Assembly: GCF_012939955.1 (NCBI RefSeq)
Contig: NZ_SPMY01000017.1
Coordinates: 107,223 to 171,222, forward strand
Length of the DNA: 64,000 nt
From: Candidatus Accumulibacter phosphatis
GTDB taxonomy: Bacteria > Pseudomonadota > Gammaproteobacteria > Burkholderiales > Rhodocyclaceae
Reading direction: 5' to 3'
In this document: piece by piece, positions 47,774 through 61,919 of the stretch
Layout of the letters: each line of letters opens with the position of its first letter
Position numbering within the stretch: position 1 is the first letter of the stretch
Notes under the pieces: model-generated
What the model was told of the DNA's origin: nothing
The model's input: only the letters and a program-made list of their open reading frames with translations
Databases searched by the model: none
Translations under genes and position numbers: made by a program

Positions 47774-48914
47774 GTGCCCTTGTTACCCACTCTTCCGCCG
47801 GCGATTCTCGCACTGGCCGATGGGACAATCTTCCGCGGCCATGCCATCGGCGCCGGCGGCAGCACCAACGGCGAGGTGGTGTTCAATACGGCGATGTCCG
47901 GCTATCAGGAGATCCTTACCGATCCCTCCTACTGCCGCCAGATCGTTACCCTCACTTACCCGCACATCGGTAACGTCGGCTGCAACGCCGAGGATTTCGA
48001 ATCGCGCGGCAACTATGCCGCCGGCCTGGTCATTCGCGATCTGCCGATTCGTGCCGAGAGCTGGCGCCTGCAGGAAACCCTGCCCGACTACCTGCAGAAG
48101 CACGGCGTCGTGGCCATCGCCGGCATCGATACGCGCAAGCTCACCCGCATCCTTCGCGAAGGCGGCGCCCAGGCCGGGTGCATCATGGCCATCGACCTGG
48201 ATGACGAGCAGGCGATTGCCGAAGCAAGGAACTTCCCCGGTCTCGCCGGAATGGACCTGGCCAAGGTGGTGAGCACTAAAGCCCCCTACGAATGGACGGC
48301 CGGCGAATGGGCCCTGGACGGCTATCGCTCGCTAGCCGAGGGACCGCTTCATGTCCTGGCCTACGATTTCGGCGTCAAGCACAACATCCTGCGCATGCTT
48401 GCCAGTCGTGGCTGCAAAGTCACGGTCGTTCCGGCGCAAACGCCGGCCGCAGAGGTCCTCAAGCGGCAACCCAATGGCGTATTTCTGTCCAACGGTCCCG
48501 GCGACCCGGAACCCTGCGACTACGCCATCGAGGCCATCCGCGAAATCCTTGCCGCCGGAGTGCCGACTTTCGGTATCTGCCTCGGCCATCAGTTGCTGGC
48601 CCTGGCGTCCGGTGCGCAGACGACGAAAATGAAGTTCGGCCATCACGGCGCCAACCATCCGGTCAAGGATCTGCGTAGCGGGCAGGTATTGATCACCAGT
48701 CAGAACCACGGTTTCGCGGTCGACCGCGAGACGCTGCCCGCGAACTTGGTGCCAACGCACCTGTCGCTGTTCGACGGCTCACTGCAGGGCCTCGCACGTA
48801 GCGACGTCCCCGCTTTTTCCTTTCAGGGCCACCCGGAAGCCAGCCCGGGCCCGCACGATATCGCCCATCTGTTCGATCGCTTCGTCCAGATGATGCAAGA
48901 CAAGAAGGGGCAAC

Positions 48915-48931
<17 letters not shown>
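47774..48931 (+). CDS. carA: Carbamoyl-phosphate synthase small subunit
   Basis: A 385-residue glutamine amidotransferase subunit supplying ammonia for carbamoyl phosphate (arginine and pyrimidines). The GTG at 47774 with AGGAG nine bases before it fits; the frame is open further upstream but overlaps the leader hairpin. The catalytic triad is Cys in [15 protein letters not shown], and His/Glu in [13 protein letters not shown]. The N-terminal domain motif is [17 protein letters not shown]. It overlaps carB by 17 bases. Confidence 0.97.
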
Positions 48932-52121
<3,190 letters not shown>

Positions 52122-52133
52122 TTAATCCATCGA

Positions 52134-52169
52134 AACGTCGGGAACACCCGCCAGGCGGGTGGCGACGTT
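52134..52169. terminator. Long hairpin between carB and greA
   Basis: Outer arms AACGTCG (52134-52140) and CGACGTT (52163-52169), inner arms CACCCGCC (52145-52152) and GGCGGGTG (52154-52161). It is followed by TTCTCTG, a weak T tract. It may reduce read-through or stabilise the carAB message. Confidence 0.5.
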
Positions 52170-52190
52170 TCTCTGTTGGCAACGAAAGAA

Positions 52191-52667
52191 ATGACCAAGA
52201 CACCTTTGACCGTGAATGGCGCTGAGAAACTCGCCGCCGAACTGCATCATCTGAAGACCGTTGAGCGACCGCAAACCATTGCCGCGATCGCCGAAGCACG
52301 CTCGCACGGCGACCTCTCCGAAAACGCCGAATACGATGCGGCCAAGGAGAAGCAAGGCTTTGTGGAAGGACGCATCCAGGAAGTGGAGAGCAAACTGGCG
52401 AACGCCCAGATCATTGACCCGAAACTGCTCGACGCCGACGGACGTTGCGTGTTTGGCGCAACGCTCGACCTCGACGATCAGGAAACGGGCACCCGCGTCA
52501 GCTATCAGATCGTCGGAGAGGATGAAGCGGATATCAAGGCCGGCAAGATCTCCATCAACTCGCCGATCGCACGCGCGCTGATCGGCAAGTTTGCTGGCGA
52601 CATCGCCGAAGTGCAGGCGCCAGGTGGCGTGCGCGAGTACGAAGTCATCGCCGTGCGCTACGAATAG
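52191..52667 (+). CDS. greA: Transcription elongation factor GreA
   Basis: A 158-residue factor that rescues backtracked RNA polymerase. The start [20 protein letters not shown] is typical. An N-terminal coiled coil carries the conserved acidic tip ([20 protein letters not shown]), and the C-terminal FKBP-like domain contains [20 protein letters not shown] and [14 protein letters not shown] five codons earlier is a less likely start. Confidence 0.96.
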   Translation: MTKTPLTVNGAEKLAAELHHLKTVERPQTIAAIAEARSHGDLSENAEYDAAKEKQGFVEGRIQEVESKLANAQIIDPKLLDADGRCVFGATLDLDDQETGTRVSYQIVGEDEADIKAGKISINSPIARALIGKFAGDIAEVQAPGGVREYEVIAVRYE

Positions 52668-52676
52668 ATTCTGCAG

Positions 52677-53141
52677 ATGCAACGCCTGGCGGATGCGCTC
52701 TACGACATCACCCTGACTCTCTGGGTCGGCGGCTTGTGGGCCATCGGTTTTCTCGTCGCACCGACGCTTTTTGCCGCGCTCGCCAGTGACCGCCAGCTGG
52801 CCGGACTACTCGCCGGCAAGCTGTTTGCCTTGATCGGCTGGGTCGGCCTGGGCTGTGCCAGCTACCTCTTGCTGCACACCGTGCTACGAATGGGTACGAT
52901 CGCCTTGCGCCGGTGGACCTTCTGGCTACTGATCGGAATGCTGCTGCTCACGGCCATCAATCTCTTCGGCATTCAACCGCTGCTCGCGCAGATCAAGGCC
53001 GACGCCTTGCCGAGACAGGCGATTGAGAGCGTGCTCAGCCAGCGCTTCGCCATCTGGCATGGCGTGTCCGGGGTTGTCTACGCCCTTCAGAGCCTGCTCG
53101 GGGTATTACTGATCAGCGGATTCCGGCGCGTTGGCAGGTAG
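52677..53141 (+). CDS. DUF4149 membrane protein
   Basis: A 154-residue protein with four membrane segments: LTLWVGGLWAIGFLVAPTLF, LFALIGWVGLGCASYLLLHT, TFWLLIGMLLLTAINLFG and GVSGVVYALQSLLGVLL. It matches the DUF4149 family, which in betaproteobacteria sits between greA and yhbY. Function unknown. It starts nine bases after greA. Confidence 0.85.
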   Translation: MQRLADALYDITLTLWVGGLWAIGFLVAPTLFAALASDRQLAGLLAGKLFALIGWVGLGCASYLLLHTVLRMGTIALRRWTFWLLIGMLLLTAINLFGIQPLLAQIKADALPRQAIESVLSQRFAIWHGVSGVVYALQSLLGVLLISGFRRVGR

Positions 53142-53228
53142 ATCACGGCGCGAGCAACTGGCAAGCCAGGAGTGCTGACAGGCGATGGGCTGACAATCGC
53201 TTTCCCAAGCTACTCACGGGAGCGCATC

Positions 53229-53588
53229 TCAAGCGCCCGAATCGCCCTGGAAGCTGCGCTTGCTACGGCGGGGCTCGCTGCGTTTCGGGCGAGGCCTGGC
53301 GGACTGAGCCGGACCATCTGCTCGCGGCCGCCAGATCACCAACAATTTACCGAGGTGCTGCACCGGCGCCGCATCGAGACGCTCGCAGAGCGTGGTGAGA
53401 AACTGCTCGCGCGCCAAACGGTCGTCGTTATAGACCCGGATCTTGATCAGTTCGTGGCTGCTTAGATTGACATCGACCTCGCGAACAACCGCTTCCGACA
53501 GGCCATTCTGGCTTATCGAAACGACCGGCTGCAGAGAGTGTGCACGGGCGCGCAGGACACGGCGCTCGTCGGAGCTGAGATTGAGCAT
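53229..53588 (-). CDS. yhbY: YhbY-family (CRM domain) RNA-binding protein
   Basis: 119 residues from the start MLNLSSDERRVLRARAHSLQ. The CRM fold is shown by PVVSISQNGLSEAVVREVDV and HELIKIRVYNDDR. It ends in a basic tail (RPKRSEPRRSKRSFQ). Members associate with pre-50S ribosomal particles. It is divergent from rlmE, another 50S assembly factor, with 46 bases between the starts. Confidence 0.9.
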   Translation of the reverse strand: MLNLSSDERRVLRARAHSLQPVVSISQNGLSEAVVREVDVNLSSHELIKIRVYNDDRLAREQFLTTLCERLDAAPVQHLGKLLVIWRPRADGPAQSARPRPKRSEPRRSKRSFQGDSGA

Positions 53589-53634
53589 ACAGGACACCTT
53601 TTCTTGAGGACCGCATTTTAGCGGGTTTCGGCCA

Positions 53635-54255
53635 ATGAAACGAAGCAGATCAAGCACGGCGTGGTTGAACGAGCATGTTAACGACGCCTATGTCCAACGG
53701 GCAAAGACAGAAGGCTATCGTTCGCGCGCGTCGTACAAGCTGATGGAAATTGACGACAAGGATGCTCTGATCCGCTGCGGCGACGCGATCGTCGACCTCG
53801 GCGCGGCGCCGGGCGGCTGGTCACAAGTGGCCGCCAGACGGCTGCAGGGCCGCGGTCGCGTCATCGCGCTCGATTTGCTGGAGATGGCGCCGATGCGCGG
53901 CGTCACTTTTCTGCAAGGCGACTTTCGCGAGCAGAACACCCTGCTTGCGCTGGAAGAATTACTCGCTGGCGACCGACCAGGGCTTGTTCTTTCGGATATG
54001 TCCCCCAATATCTCGGGTATCTCGGTCTGCGACCAGGCCAGGGTGATGCACCTGGCCGAGCTGGGCCTGGACTTTGCGCGCAGCTGGCTGCAACCGGACG
54101 GCGCATTCCTGGTCAAAATTTTTCAGGGGCACGGCTTCAGCGAGTTCCTGCACGAAATGCGCAAGACCTTCAAGACCGTATCTTCACGCAAGCCGGATGC
54201 TTCCAGGGATCGTAGCCCGGAGGTCTATCTGCTGGGCAAGGCCTTGAAAACGTGA
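53635..54255 (+). CDS. rlmE: 23S rRNA (uridine-2'-O)-methyltransferase RlmE (RrmJ/FtsJ)
   Basis: A 206-residue SAM-dependent enzyme methylating U2552 of 23S rRNA. The SAM motif is VDLGAAPGGWSQVAARRL. The K-D-K-E catalytic residues lie in YRSRASYKLMEID, VLSDMSPNISG, AFLVKIFQGHGF and SPEVYLLGK. It precedes ftsH, the classical ftsJ-ftsH order. Confidence 0.96.
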   Translation: MKRSRSSTAWLNEHVNDAYVQRAKTEGYRSRASYKLMEIDDKDALIRCGDAIVDLGAAPGGWSQVAARRLQGRGRVIALDLLEMAPMRGVTFLQGDFREQNTLLALEELLAGDRPGLVLSDMSPNISGISVCDQARVMHLAELGLDFARSWLQPDGAFLVKIFQGHGFSEFLHEMRKTFKTVSSRKPDASRDRSPEVYLLGKALKT

Positions 54256-54372
54256 GAGCATCTGCAAGGTCGTCTTTGCTTCAACGGCAACTAATCGGTT
54301 TAGAATACTGGGTTCGTGGAACAGCAGGGTTTCCGGAGCTTTTGCGCCGGACAACGTGGAAGAGGTGAAGTA

Positions 54373-56262
54373 TTGAATAACATGTTCAAAAATCTGGCGG
54401 TGTGGCTGGTAATTGGTCTGGTCCTGATGACCGTCTTCAACCAGTTCAATACCCGCCAGGTCGCTCAGTCGACGATGGAGTATTCACAATTCATCGACGA
54501 AGTGGGCAAGGGGACAATTGCCAAGGTGGTGATCGAGGGTAGAGTGCTCAAGGCGACGACCACCGACGGGCGCAAGCTGACCAGCTACGCGCCCCCAGAC
54601 CTGTGGATGGTTTCTGACCTGCTCAAGAATGGCGTCACGATCGAAGCCAAACCCGACGAAGAACAGTCCTTCCTGATGAGCATCTTCGTCAGCTGGTTCC
54701 CGATGCTGCTGCTCATTGGTGTGTGGATCTTTTTCATGCGTCAGATGCAGGGCGGTGGCCGCGGCGGTGCTTTCTCGTTCGGCAAGAGCAAGGCACGCCT
54801 GCTTGACGAGTCGACCAACACCATCACCTTTGCCGATGTCGCTGGTTGCGACGAAGCCAAGGAAGAGGTCTCCGAACTGGTGGACTTCCTGCGTGACCCG
54901 TCGAAATTCCAGAAACTCGGTGGCCGCATCCCGAAAGGCGTGCTGCTGGTCGGCAACCCGGGTACCGGCAAGACCCTGCTGGCCAAAGCGATTGCCGGCG
55001 AAGCCAAGGTTCCGTTCTTCTCGATCTCCGGTTCCGACTTCGTCGAGATGTTCGTCGGTGTCGGCGCAGCGCGCGTCCGTGACATGTTCGAAAATGCCAA
55101 GAAGCACGCCCCGTGCATTATCTTCATCGATGAACTGGATGCCGTCGGACGGCAACGTGGCGCTGGTCTCGGCGGTGGCAACGACGAGCGCGAGCAAACG
55201 CTGAACCAGATGCTGGTTGAAATGGATGGTTTTGAAGGCAGCGTCGGAGTCATCGTGATCGCTGCCACCAACCGTCCAGACGTGCTTGATCCAGCGCTGA
55301 TGCGTCCGGGCCGTTTCGATCGCCAGGTCGTCGTACCACTACCCGACATCCGTGGTCGCGAGCAAATTCTGATGGTCCACATGCGCAAAGTGCCGCTATC
55401 ACCAGACGTCAAGGCCGACATCATCGCCCGCGGCACGCCCGGTTTTTCCGGAGCCGATCTGGCCAACCTGGTCAACGAGGCCGCCTTGTTCGCGGCACGC
55501 AGCAACAAGCGCCTGGTGGACATGGAGGACTTCGAGAAGGCCAAGGACAAGATCATGATGGGCGCCGAGCGCCGCAGCATGGTCATGAACGAGGACGAGA
55601 AGCGCAATACGGCCTATCATGAGTCCGGCCATGCCGTGGTCGCCAAGCTGATGCCGAAGTCCGACCCGGTACACAAGGTCACCATCATCCCGCGCGGACG
55701 GGCACTCGGACTGACCATGCAACTGCCGGAAGAAGATCGTTACGCTTACGATCGCGTCTATCTGATGAGTCGGATTGCAGTCCTCTTCGGTGGCCGCATC
55801 GCCGAAGAACTGTTCATGAATCAGATGACCACCGGCGCCTCGAATGACTTCGAGCGAGCAACGCAGATGGCGCGTGACATGGTCACCCGCTACGGCATGT
55901 CCGACGCACTCGGCCCCATGGTCTATGGCGAGAATGAGGGCGAGGTCTTCCTGGGGCGTTCGGTCACCACGCACAAGAACATGTCCGAAGCGACCATGGA
56001 GAAAGTCGATCGCGAAATTCGCAGCATCATCGACCAGCAGTACACCCTTGCGCGCAGTGTCCTCGAAGAACATCGTGCGACGGTCGAGGCAATGGCCGCC
56101 GCCTTGCTCGAACTCGAAACGATCGACAGCGACCAGATCGACGACATCATGGCTGGCAAACCGCCGCGCCCGCCGAAGCAGCCGCAAACCAAGCTGCCGA
56201 GCACGCCACCGGACAGCAAGACGCCGGATGCCGCTCCGAGCGCACCACCAGCACCCGCCTGA
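54373..56262 (+). CDS. ftsH: ATP-dependent zinc metalloprotease FtsH
   Basis: About 629 residues. The start is taken as TTG 54373, six bases after GAGGTG, giving the N-terminus [19 protein letters not shown]; an ATG three codons later is the alternative. Two membrane segments (about 7-24 and 104-124) flank the periplasmic domain. The AAA domain has Walker [14 protein letters not shown], Walker [13 protein letters not shown] and the arginine finger in [12 protein letters not shown]. The zinc site is [12 protein letters not shown] with Asp in [11 protein letters not shown]. The C-terminus is Pro-rich ([17 protein letters not shown]). Membrane quality control. Confidence 0.97.
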   Translation: MNNMFKNLAVWLVIGLVLMTVFNQFNTRQVAQSTMEYSQFIDEVGKGTIAKVVIEGRVLKATTTDGRKLTSYAPPDLWMVSDLLKNGVTIEAKPDEEQSFLMSIFVSWFPMLLLIGVWIFFMRQMQGGGRGGAFSFGKSKARLLDESTNTITFADVAGCDEAKEEVSELVDFLRDPSKFQKLGGRIPKGVLLVGNPGTGKTLLAKAIAGEAKVPFFSISGSDFVEMFVGVGAARVRDMFENAKKHAPCIIFIDELDAVGRQRGAGLGGGNDEREQTLNQMLVEMDGFEGSVGVIVIAATNRPDVLDPALMRPGRFDRQVVVPLPDIRGREQILMVHMRKVPLSPDVKADIIARGTPGFSGADLANLVNEAALFAARSNKRLVDMEDFEKAKDKIMMGAERRSMVMNEDEKRNTAYHESGHAVVAKLMPKSDPVHKVTIIPRGRALGLTMQLPEEDRYAYDRVYLMSRIAVLFGGRIAEELFMNQMTTGASNDFERATQMARDMVTRYGMSDALGPMVYGENEGEVFLGRSVTTHKNMSEATMEKVDREIRSIIDQQYTLARSVLEEHRATVEAMAAALLELETIDSDQIDDIMAGKPPRPPKQPQTKLPSTPPDSKTPDAAPSAPPAPA

Positions 56263-56361
56263 GCGCGCACCACGGGGCCCTGGCTATGGCTAGATATCGG
56301 CTCTGCCGTGGAGCTTCCGGAGCCCGCCCGACGCCCCAAGGCGCTAGGCGCTTCTGAACCG

Positions 56362-57192
56362 ATGCTTCGCTGCGGCTCGTTTCACATCCCGCTGGGCCGC
56401 CCGCTGGTGATGGGCATTGTCAATCTGACTCCGGACTCGTTTTCCGGTGACGGGCTGGCGAGCAACACCAGCGAGGCCGTAGCGCGTGCTCGCCAGCAGA
56501 TTGACGCCGGTGCCGACCTGCTGGATATCGGCGCCGAGTCGTCACGCCCAGGTGCTGCAGCAACCTCAGAGGACGAAGAACTGCGGCGCTTGCTGCCCGT
56601 GCTCGAAGCGCTTGCCGACTGTACGCTGCCGATATCGGTCGATACCTACAAGCCGGCAGTGATGCGCATGGCGCTGGCCAACGGTGCGTCGATGATCAAT
56701 GACATCTTTGCGCTACGCATGCCGGGGGCGCTGGCGGCGGTCGCCGACAGCGACTGTGCCGTCTGTCTGATGCACATGCAGGGCGCGCCATTGACCATGC
56801 AGGAGCAACCCGCCTACGCCGATGTCGTGGCCGAGGTGCAGGCTTTCCTGCGCACACGAGTCAGCGCCGCACTGGCGGCAGGCATCAGCAGTGATCGCCT
56901 GCTGCTCGACCCCGGTTTTGGCTTCGGCAAGACGCTGCAGCACAATCTGGACCTGCTGCGCCGTTTCGACGAGTTGTCCATTGACGACCTGCCTCTGCTG
57001 GCCGGCATCTCACGAAAATCAATGCTGGCAACGATCACCGGGCGTCCGGTCGCGCAGCGACTTGCCGGCAGCCTCGCGGCTGCGCTGCTGGCGGCACAAC
57101 GCGGCGCGAGCATTTTGCGCGTTCATGATGTCAGCGAAACACGCGATGCCTTGGCCGTCTGGCAGGCTGTAAACGCCGCAGAAGTCACTTGA
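56362..57192 (+). CDS. folP: Dihydropteroate synthase
   Basis: A 276-residue folate-pathway enzyme joining pterin pyrophosphate and p-aminobenzoate. The start MLRCGSFHIPLGRPLVMGIV fits the family; an upstream GTG at 56308 would add 18 residues. Signatures are MGIVNLTPDSFSGDG and ADLLDIGAESSRPGA, then LLLDPGFGFGKTLQHNLDLL. It lies between ftsH and glmM, the common proteobacterial order. Confidence 0.96.
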   Translation: MLRCGSFHIPLGRPLVMGIVNLTPDSFSGDGLASNTSEAVARARQQIDAGADLLDIGAESSRPGAAATSEDEELRRLLPVLEALADCTLPISVDTYKPAVMRMALANGASMINDIFALRMPGALAAVADSDCAVCLMHMQGAPLTMQEQPAYADVVAEVQAFLRTRVSAALAAGISSDRLLLDPGFGFGKTLQHNLDLLRRFDELSIDDLPLLAGISRKSMLATITGRPVAQRLAGSLAAALLAAQRGASILRVHDVSETRDALAVWQAVNAAEVT

Positions 57193-57348
57193 CCGGGAGG
57201 CACGAAGACCTCGCCTCCGCAGGCTGACGCATCGGCGTTCGTCGTTCTGCTTGGTGTATTTGTTGGCAGCGCTTGGGCCCGGATTTGCGTAGAATGGGCC
57301 GGATCGAACGTATCAATATCCACATTGGCGACTGAAGGGAGAGGCATC

Positions 57349-58716
57349 GTGGCGAGGAAATACTTTGGAACCGACGGCGTACGAGGGCGAGTCGGCGAGA
57401 GTCCAATCACGCCCGATTTCGTCATGCGTCTGGGTCACGCCATGGGCAGGGTTCTCGTTACGCATCGGGCGGAACGCAGCGGCACAATAGCCGGAGAGCG
57501 TCCGGCGGTACTGATCGGCAAAGATACCCGCGTTTCAGGCTACATGCTGGAAGCCGCCCTGGAAGCCGGTTTTTCGGCTGCCGGGGTCGACGTCTCCCTG
57601 GTCGGACCCATGCCGACGCCGGCCATCGCCTACCTGACTCGCGCCTTGCGCCTGCAAGCCGGAATTGTCATCTCCGCATCGCACAACCCCTACTACGATA
57701 ACGGCATCAAGTTCTTCTCGGCGCAGGGGACCAAGCTTCCCGATGAACTCGAGTTGGAGATCGAAGCGGCGCTCGACGAGCCACTGACCTGCGTCGACTC
57801 GGCCGCTCTCGGTCGCGCGCGTCGAATTGAAGACGCGGATGGTCGCTATATCGAGTTTTGCAAGAGCACCTTCCCCTTCGAACAGGACTTGCGCGGACTC
57901 AAGATCGTCGTCGACTGCGCCAACGGTGCCGCCTACTACATCGCACCCAAGGTGTTCCACGAACTGGGCGCCGAAGTGAGCAGCATCGGCGCCGACCCCA
58001 ACGGCCTCAACATCAACCACGAAGTCGGCGCAACCGCGCCCGAAGCCCTGCGCCAAGCCGTGCTCACACAAGGCGCAGACCTCGGTATTGCCCTCGATGG
58101 TGACGCCGACCGGGTGTTGATGGTCGACGCCCAAGGCACTCTCTACGACGGCGATCAACTACTTTTCGCCGTCGTCCGCAGCCGCCTCCGCCAGGGTCCT
58201 GTGGCAGGCGTCGTAGGCACCCTGATGACCAATCTTGCCTTCGAACACGCCGTGGCCGAACTCGATATACCGTTTGTTCGTGCCGCAGTCGGCGACCGCT
58301 ACGTGATGGACATGTTGCGCCAGAAAGGCTGGTTGTATGGCGGCGAGAACTCCGGACACATCCTCTGCCTCGACAGGCACTCGACGGGGGACGGTATTGT
58401 TTCCGCTCTACAGGTGCTTTCGGCACTGCGGACAGCCGGAGGCACACTGCAAGAGCTGCTGGGCGACCTGCAACTCTACCCGCAGAGGCTGATCAACGTC
58501 GCCTTGAGCAAGGGCTTCCCATGGCAGGATCACCCCTTGATCGGCTCGGTGCACAGCCAGGTGGAGAGTGCGCTGAACGGCCGTGGCCGAGTGCTGCTGC
58601 GTGCATCGGGAACCGAACCGCTGCTGCGCGTAATGGTCGAAGGCGAGGACTCGGCAGTGGTCAACAATGCCGCCGAAACCCTGGCCACCGCCGTGCGCGA
58701 AGCGGTCGCTTCGTAA
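57349..58716 (+). CDS. glmM: Phosphoglucosamine mutase
   Basis: A 455-residue enzyme interconverting glucosamine-6-P and glucosamine-1-P on the way to UDP-GlcNAc, the precursor of peptidoglycan and probably of polymer sugars. GTG 57349 follows AAGGGAGAGG and gives [17 protein letters not shown]. The phosphoserine loop is [18 protein letters not shown], the metal loop DGDADRVLM, the sugar loop [12 protein letters not shown], and the phosphate-binding loop [15 protein letters not shown]. All are intact. Confidence 0.97.
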   Translation: MARKYFGTDGVRGRVGESPITPDFVMRLGHAMGRVLVTHRAERSGTIAGERPAVLIGKDTRVSGYMLEAALEAGFSAAGVDVSLVGPMPTPAIAYLTRALRLQAGIVISASHNPYYDNGIKFFSAQGTKLPDELELEIEAALDEPLTCVDSAALGRARRIEDADGRYIEFCKSTFPFEQDLRGLKIVVDCANGAAYYIAPKVFHELGAEVSSIGADPNGLNINHEVGATAPEALRQAVLTQGADLGIALDGDADRVLMVDAQGTLYDGDQLLFAVVRSRLRQGPVAGVVGTLMTNLAFEHAVAELDIPFVRAAVGDRYVMDMLRQKGWLYGGENSGHILCLDRHSTGDGIVSALQVLSALRTAGGTLQELLGDLQLYPQRLINVALSKGFPWQDHPLIGSVHSQVESALNGRGRVLLRASGTEPLLRVMVEGEDSAVVNNAAETLATAVREAVAS

Positions 58717-58781
58717 GCCGATCAAGCCCGGCCGATCACGAAGAGCAGCCCAGCGCTACCGAGGCACGCGCTCAGGCGTGC

Positions 58782-59055
58782 TCAGCCGTCATCTGCCTCA
58801 CCTTCACGGACGCCGTACTGGCGGTCGAGCCGGTTCATGTAGCGCGCATACCACCAGATAATCGCCAGATAGACCAGCGGCGCCCCCCTGGGCGCCCATG
58901 TAAAACCCCAGCGGGAAGCCCATGACCGTGATCTCGGCGAGCTCACGGGCGAAGAAACTGACCACGAAACTGACCGCGAACCATATCGCCAGCAGCAATG
59001 CCGTCATCTTCAGGTTGCGCCGCCAGTAGTTGCGATGCTGGTGTTCGCGCCGCAT
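58782..59055 (-). CDS. DUF4212 small partner of a sodium/solute symporter, frameshifted
   Basis: A two-span membrane protein of about 90 residues. It starts MRREHQHRNYWRRNLKMTAL, with membrane segment LLAIWFAVSFVVSFFA. At a C6 run (58883-58888, G6 on the coding strand) one extra base shifts the frame. The repaired end reads GAPLVYLAIIWWYARYMNRL then DRQYGVREGEADDG and stops at 58782-58784. DUF4212 proteins accompany VC_2705-type symporters and probably act as an accessory subunit. Here the gene follows the symporter on the reverse strand. Confidence 0.82.
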
Positions 59056-59129
59056 TCAGCGCACCCCCGCTGCTGCGCCTAGAACGAAAGCGTGCGCGGG
59101 GCAGGCGGAGCTCGCCAGCCGACGTCGGC

Positions 59130-61179
59130 TCACGAACCTTCCAGTTCTGGGTAGCGAACGCTTTCGACGAAATCCTGCGTCGCCTTACTTGGCGGCCGGG
59201 AACACAGACTGACGACGACAATCGTCGAGAACCCGGCGGCAACGCCCCACACCCCCGCCGAGGTCGACTGTATACCCCACCACGGCTCCATGCCGATTCC
59301 CTGGATACCCAGCCAGGGGATGGCATCCACCTGCACACGAACCATGTAATAGAGGGTTACCAGCAAACCGATCACCATGCCACTCACCGCGCCCGCCGCA
59401 TTGGCCCTTTTCCAGAAAAACGCCAAGAATCAATGCCGGAAAAAAAAGCCGCGCCGGCCAGCGAGAAGGCCCACGCCACCATCGACAGAATCGCCGCCGG
59501 CTTCTGCGAAGCGACCGTGGCCGCGAGCACGGCGACCACCAGCAGTAGCGTTTTCGAAACCACCAGCCGCCATTGGGTGGTCGCCTCGGGACGATAGACC
59601 TTGTAATAGACGTCATGCGACAAAGCGCTGGCAATGGTCAGTAGTAAGCCGTCGGCGGTAGACAGGGCCGCCGCCAGCGCACCGGCAGCGACCAGGCCAG
59701 AAATGACATACGGCAAGCCGGCAATTTCTGGCGTGGCGAGCAAAATCACATCCGGATTGAGCGCCAGTTCGACGAGTTGCAGAATTCCGTCACCGTTCAC
59801 ATCTTCGATCGAGACCAGACCGATCTTGCCCCAGGCACTGACCCAGACAGGCAGTTGGGCGATCGACGAACCGATCAGCGTCGAGTAGATCTCGTACTTG
59901 GCAAAGGCCGCGTACGCTGGCGCCGTCAGGTAGAGAGCCAGAATGAACAGCAAGGACCAGAAAACCGAAGTGCGCGCCTCGCGGACGCTGGGAGTGGTGT
60001 AGTAACGCATCAGTACATGCGGCAAGGCCGCGGTACCGACCATCAGGCAGAAGACCAGACTGAGAAAGTTGAGACGGGCCGTATTGCTCACCTCCTCACC
60101 ACCCGAGGGATAGGGAGTCAGGTGATGCTCGGGATCGGCGCCACGCAGCGCCGCGTCACGCATCAACTTCTCCCAGTAGACCTTGGCCGCCTCACTGCTT
60201 GTCGGCAACTCGCGGCGCTCGCGCTCGATGGCCACGACCTCACGCATCTGCGCGTTGCTGCTTTTCAGTTCCTCGATCTGTTCGGCTAGACGGAGCCGCT
60301 CTTCGTCGAGCGCTTCGGGCAAGGTCAGGATGCGTTCGTAGTAGCCATCGGCGCGTTCACGAAAAAATGCGGCGAGCTTCAATCTCGGCGGGATCGGCGA
60401 AGATTTGCTCTTCGAGGAGCTGCACCTTCTGCAGGACGAGGCCATAGGTCAGTTGGGGGACCGGAGGAATGCCGGTAACCTGGTACGAGAGAATGCTCAC
60501 CGGAACCAGATAGGCGACGATCAGAATGGCGTATTGAGCCACCTGCGTCCAGGTCACCGCGCGCATGCCGCCGAGAAAGGAGCAAACCAGGATACCGGCC
60601 AAACCGACATAGACCCCGATCTCGAACTGCAACCCGACAAAGCGGCTGGTAATCAGCCCAACCCCGTAGATCTGGGCGACGACATAAACGAAAGACGCCA
60701 GTACCGTCGCCAAGACGCCGACCAGCCGCGCCGGGTTGCCGCCATAGCGCGCCGCGAGAAAGTCCGGGATGGTAAATTGCCCGAAGCGCCGCAAATAGGG
60801 TGCTAGCAACAGAGCGACCAGGACGTAGCCGCCGGTCCAGCCCATCACGTACGCCAGCCCCTGATAGCCCGACAGGTAGAGCGTCCCGGCCAAGCCCATG
60901 AACGAGGCCGCGCTCATCCAGTCGGCGCCGGTCGCCATGCCGTTGAAAATCGCAGGCACCCGCCTGCCGGCGACGTAGTACTCGGAAACGCTAGCCGTGC
61001 GCGCCAGCACGCCAATCGTCGCGTAGAGGAAAATGGTCAGAAACAGAAAGGAATAGCCGATCCAGCGCGGTGGCAGTCTCCAGCCGCTCAAGGAACGCCA
61101 GAATGAGGATAAAAATGAAGAAGCCCGCGGTGTAGAAAGCATAGTAGCGACGCAGCGGGACGGTGGTGTAGTCGACCAT
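59130..61179 (-). CDS. Sodium/solute symporter (VC_2705-like, acetate/carboxylate type), four frameshifts
   Basis: A long SSS-family symporter of about 680 residues. From the start MVDYTTVPLRRYYAFYTAGF the frame must shift near 61077 (into LPPRWIGYSFLFLTIFLYA), at an A6 run 60362-60367 (into FRERADGYYERILTLPEALD), at A8 59440-59447 (into PALILGVF) and at A5 59416-59420 (into WKRANAAGAVSGM). Every shift reads as one extra base. Core motifs are GMATGADWMSAASFMGLAG and STADGLLLTIASALSHDVYY. The unusually long soluble loop with a charged coiled segment (about residues 270-350) is typical of VC_2705-like members. Substrate likely a short carboxylate, unproven. Confidence 0.85.
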
Positions 61180-61191
61180 CGCTGCGCTCGC

Positions 61192-61917
61192 CTAAGCACT
61201 CGGGTACAGGTGACGCCGTGCTTTCTCGAGCTTGATAAGGCTGGCCGGCGTCTCGAAACCTTTTTGCGCGGCACGCGCCAGTGTGAGCTGCAGCAGCTGC
61301 GCCGTCGCGTAGGCGTCCGAAACCGGGTTGTGGCGCTCGATGCTGGGGACGCCGAAGTGCTCAAGCCAGGTGTCCAGGCGCGCCTGTTTGTCGCCCAACT
61401 CGCGAAACAGGCCAGCCATGACCCAGGCCAGATCGATCCATGGCAAATCCAGCTCGACGCCCAGCGCCTCGGCTAGCACACCTTCGATTCGCCGAGCGAC
61501 GAACGACGCGTGGTAAGCGACCAGCGGCGCCTTGCCGGCAAAATCAAGCAAAGCGAGCAAGGCTTCGCCGCGCTCCTCGCCGCTGATCGGCGTCAGCGGC
61601 AATTGCTCGGCCTCGGCAAGCGGACGCCCGGCGGCGTCCGTCGCCGCGGCTGCCTCCACCATCGGCAGCTGCAAGGCAGCGCTTAAATCAATCAGGCCAT
61701 CGGCCAGCGCCAGCGCGCCGATCGAACCCAGAGGACCGTCCTTCCAGTCCCCGCCGGCGATGGCAATGTCGATCAGCACGTAGCGACTGCGATAGTGCGA
61801 GCGGCTCAGATCAGGCGCCGGCAGCATCTGCCAGGCGGAAAGTCGCTGCAACTGCCTGCTCGTCAAGTGCAAGGCTTGAGCGTTCTGGCCAGCAAACAGT
61901 TTCGAGAACCAGACCAT
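61192..61917 (-). CDS. DnaQ-like 3'-5' exonuclease-fold protein with degenerate active site
   Basis: A 241-residue protein. After an N-terminal segment (MVWFSKLFAGQNAQALHLTS) it has the DEDDh exonuclease fold. The first motif reads VLIDIAIAGG where active members have DxE, and the second reads VAYHASFV where HxxFD is usual. The last motif HNPVSDAYATAQLLQ keeps His and Asp. Two of the usual metal ligands are thus missing, so nuclease activity is doubtful. It lies between the CBS/DUF294 protein and the symporter, with spacings of 2 and 12 bases, so the three are one operon. Confidence 0.8.
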   Translation of the reverse strand: MVWFSKLFAGQNAQALHLTSRQLQRLSAWQMLPAPDLSRSHYRSRYVLIDIAIAGGDWKDGPLGSIGALALADGLIDLSAALQLPMVEAAAATDAAGRPLAEAEQLPLTPISGEERGEALLALLDFAGKAPLVAYHASFVARRIEGVLAEALGVELDLPWIDLAWVMAGLFRELGDKQARLDTWLEHFGVPSIERHNPVSDAYATAQLLQLTLARAAQKGFETPASLIKLEKARRHLYPSA

Positions 61918-61919
61918 GG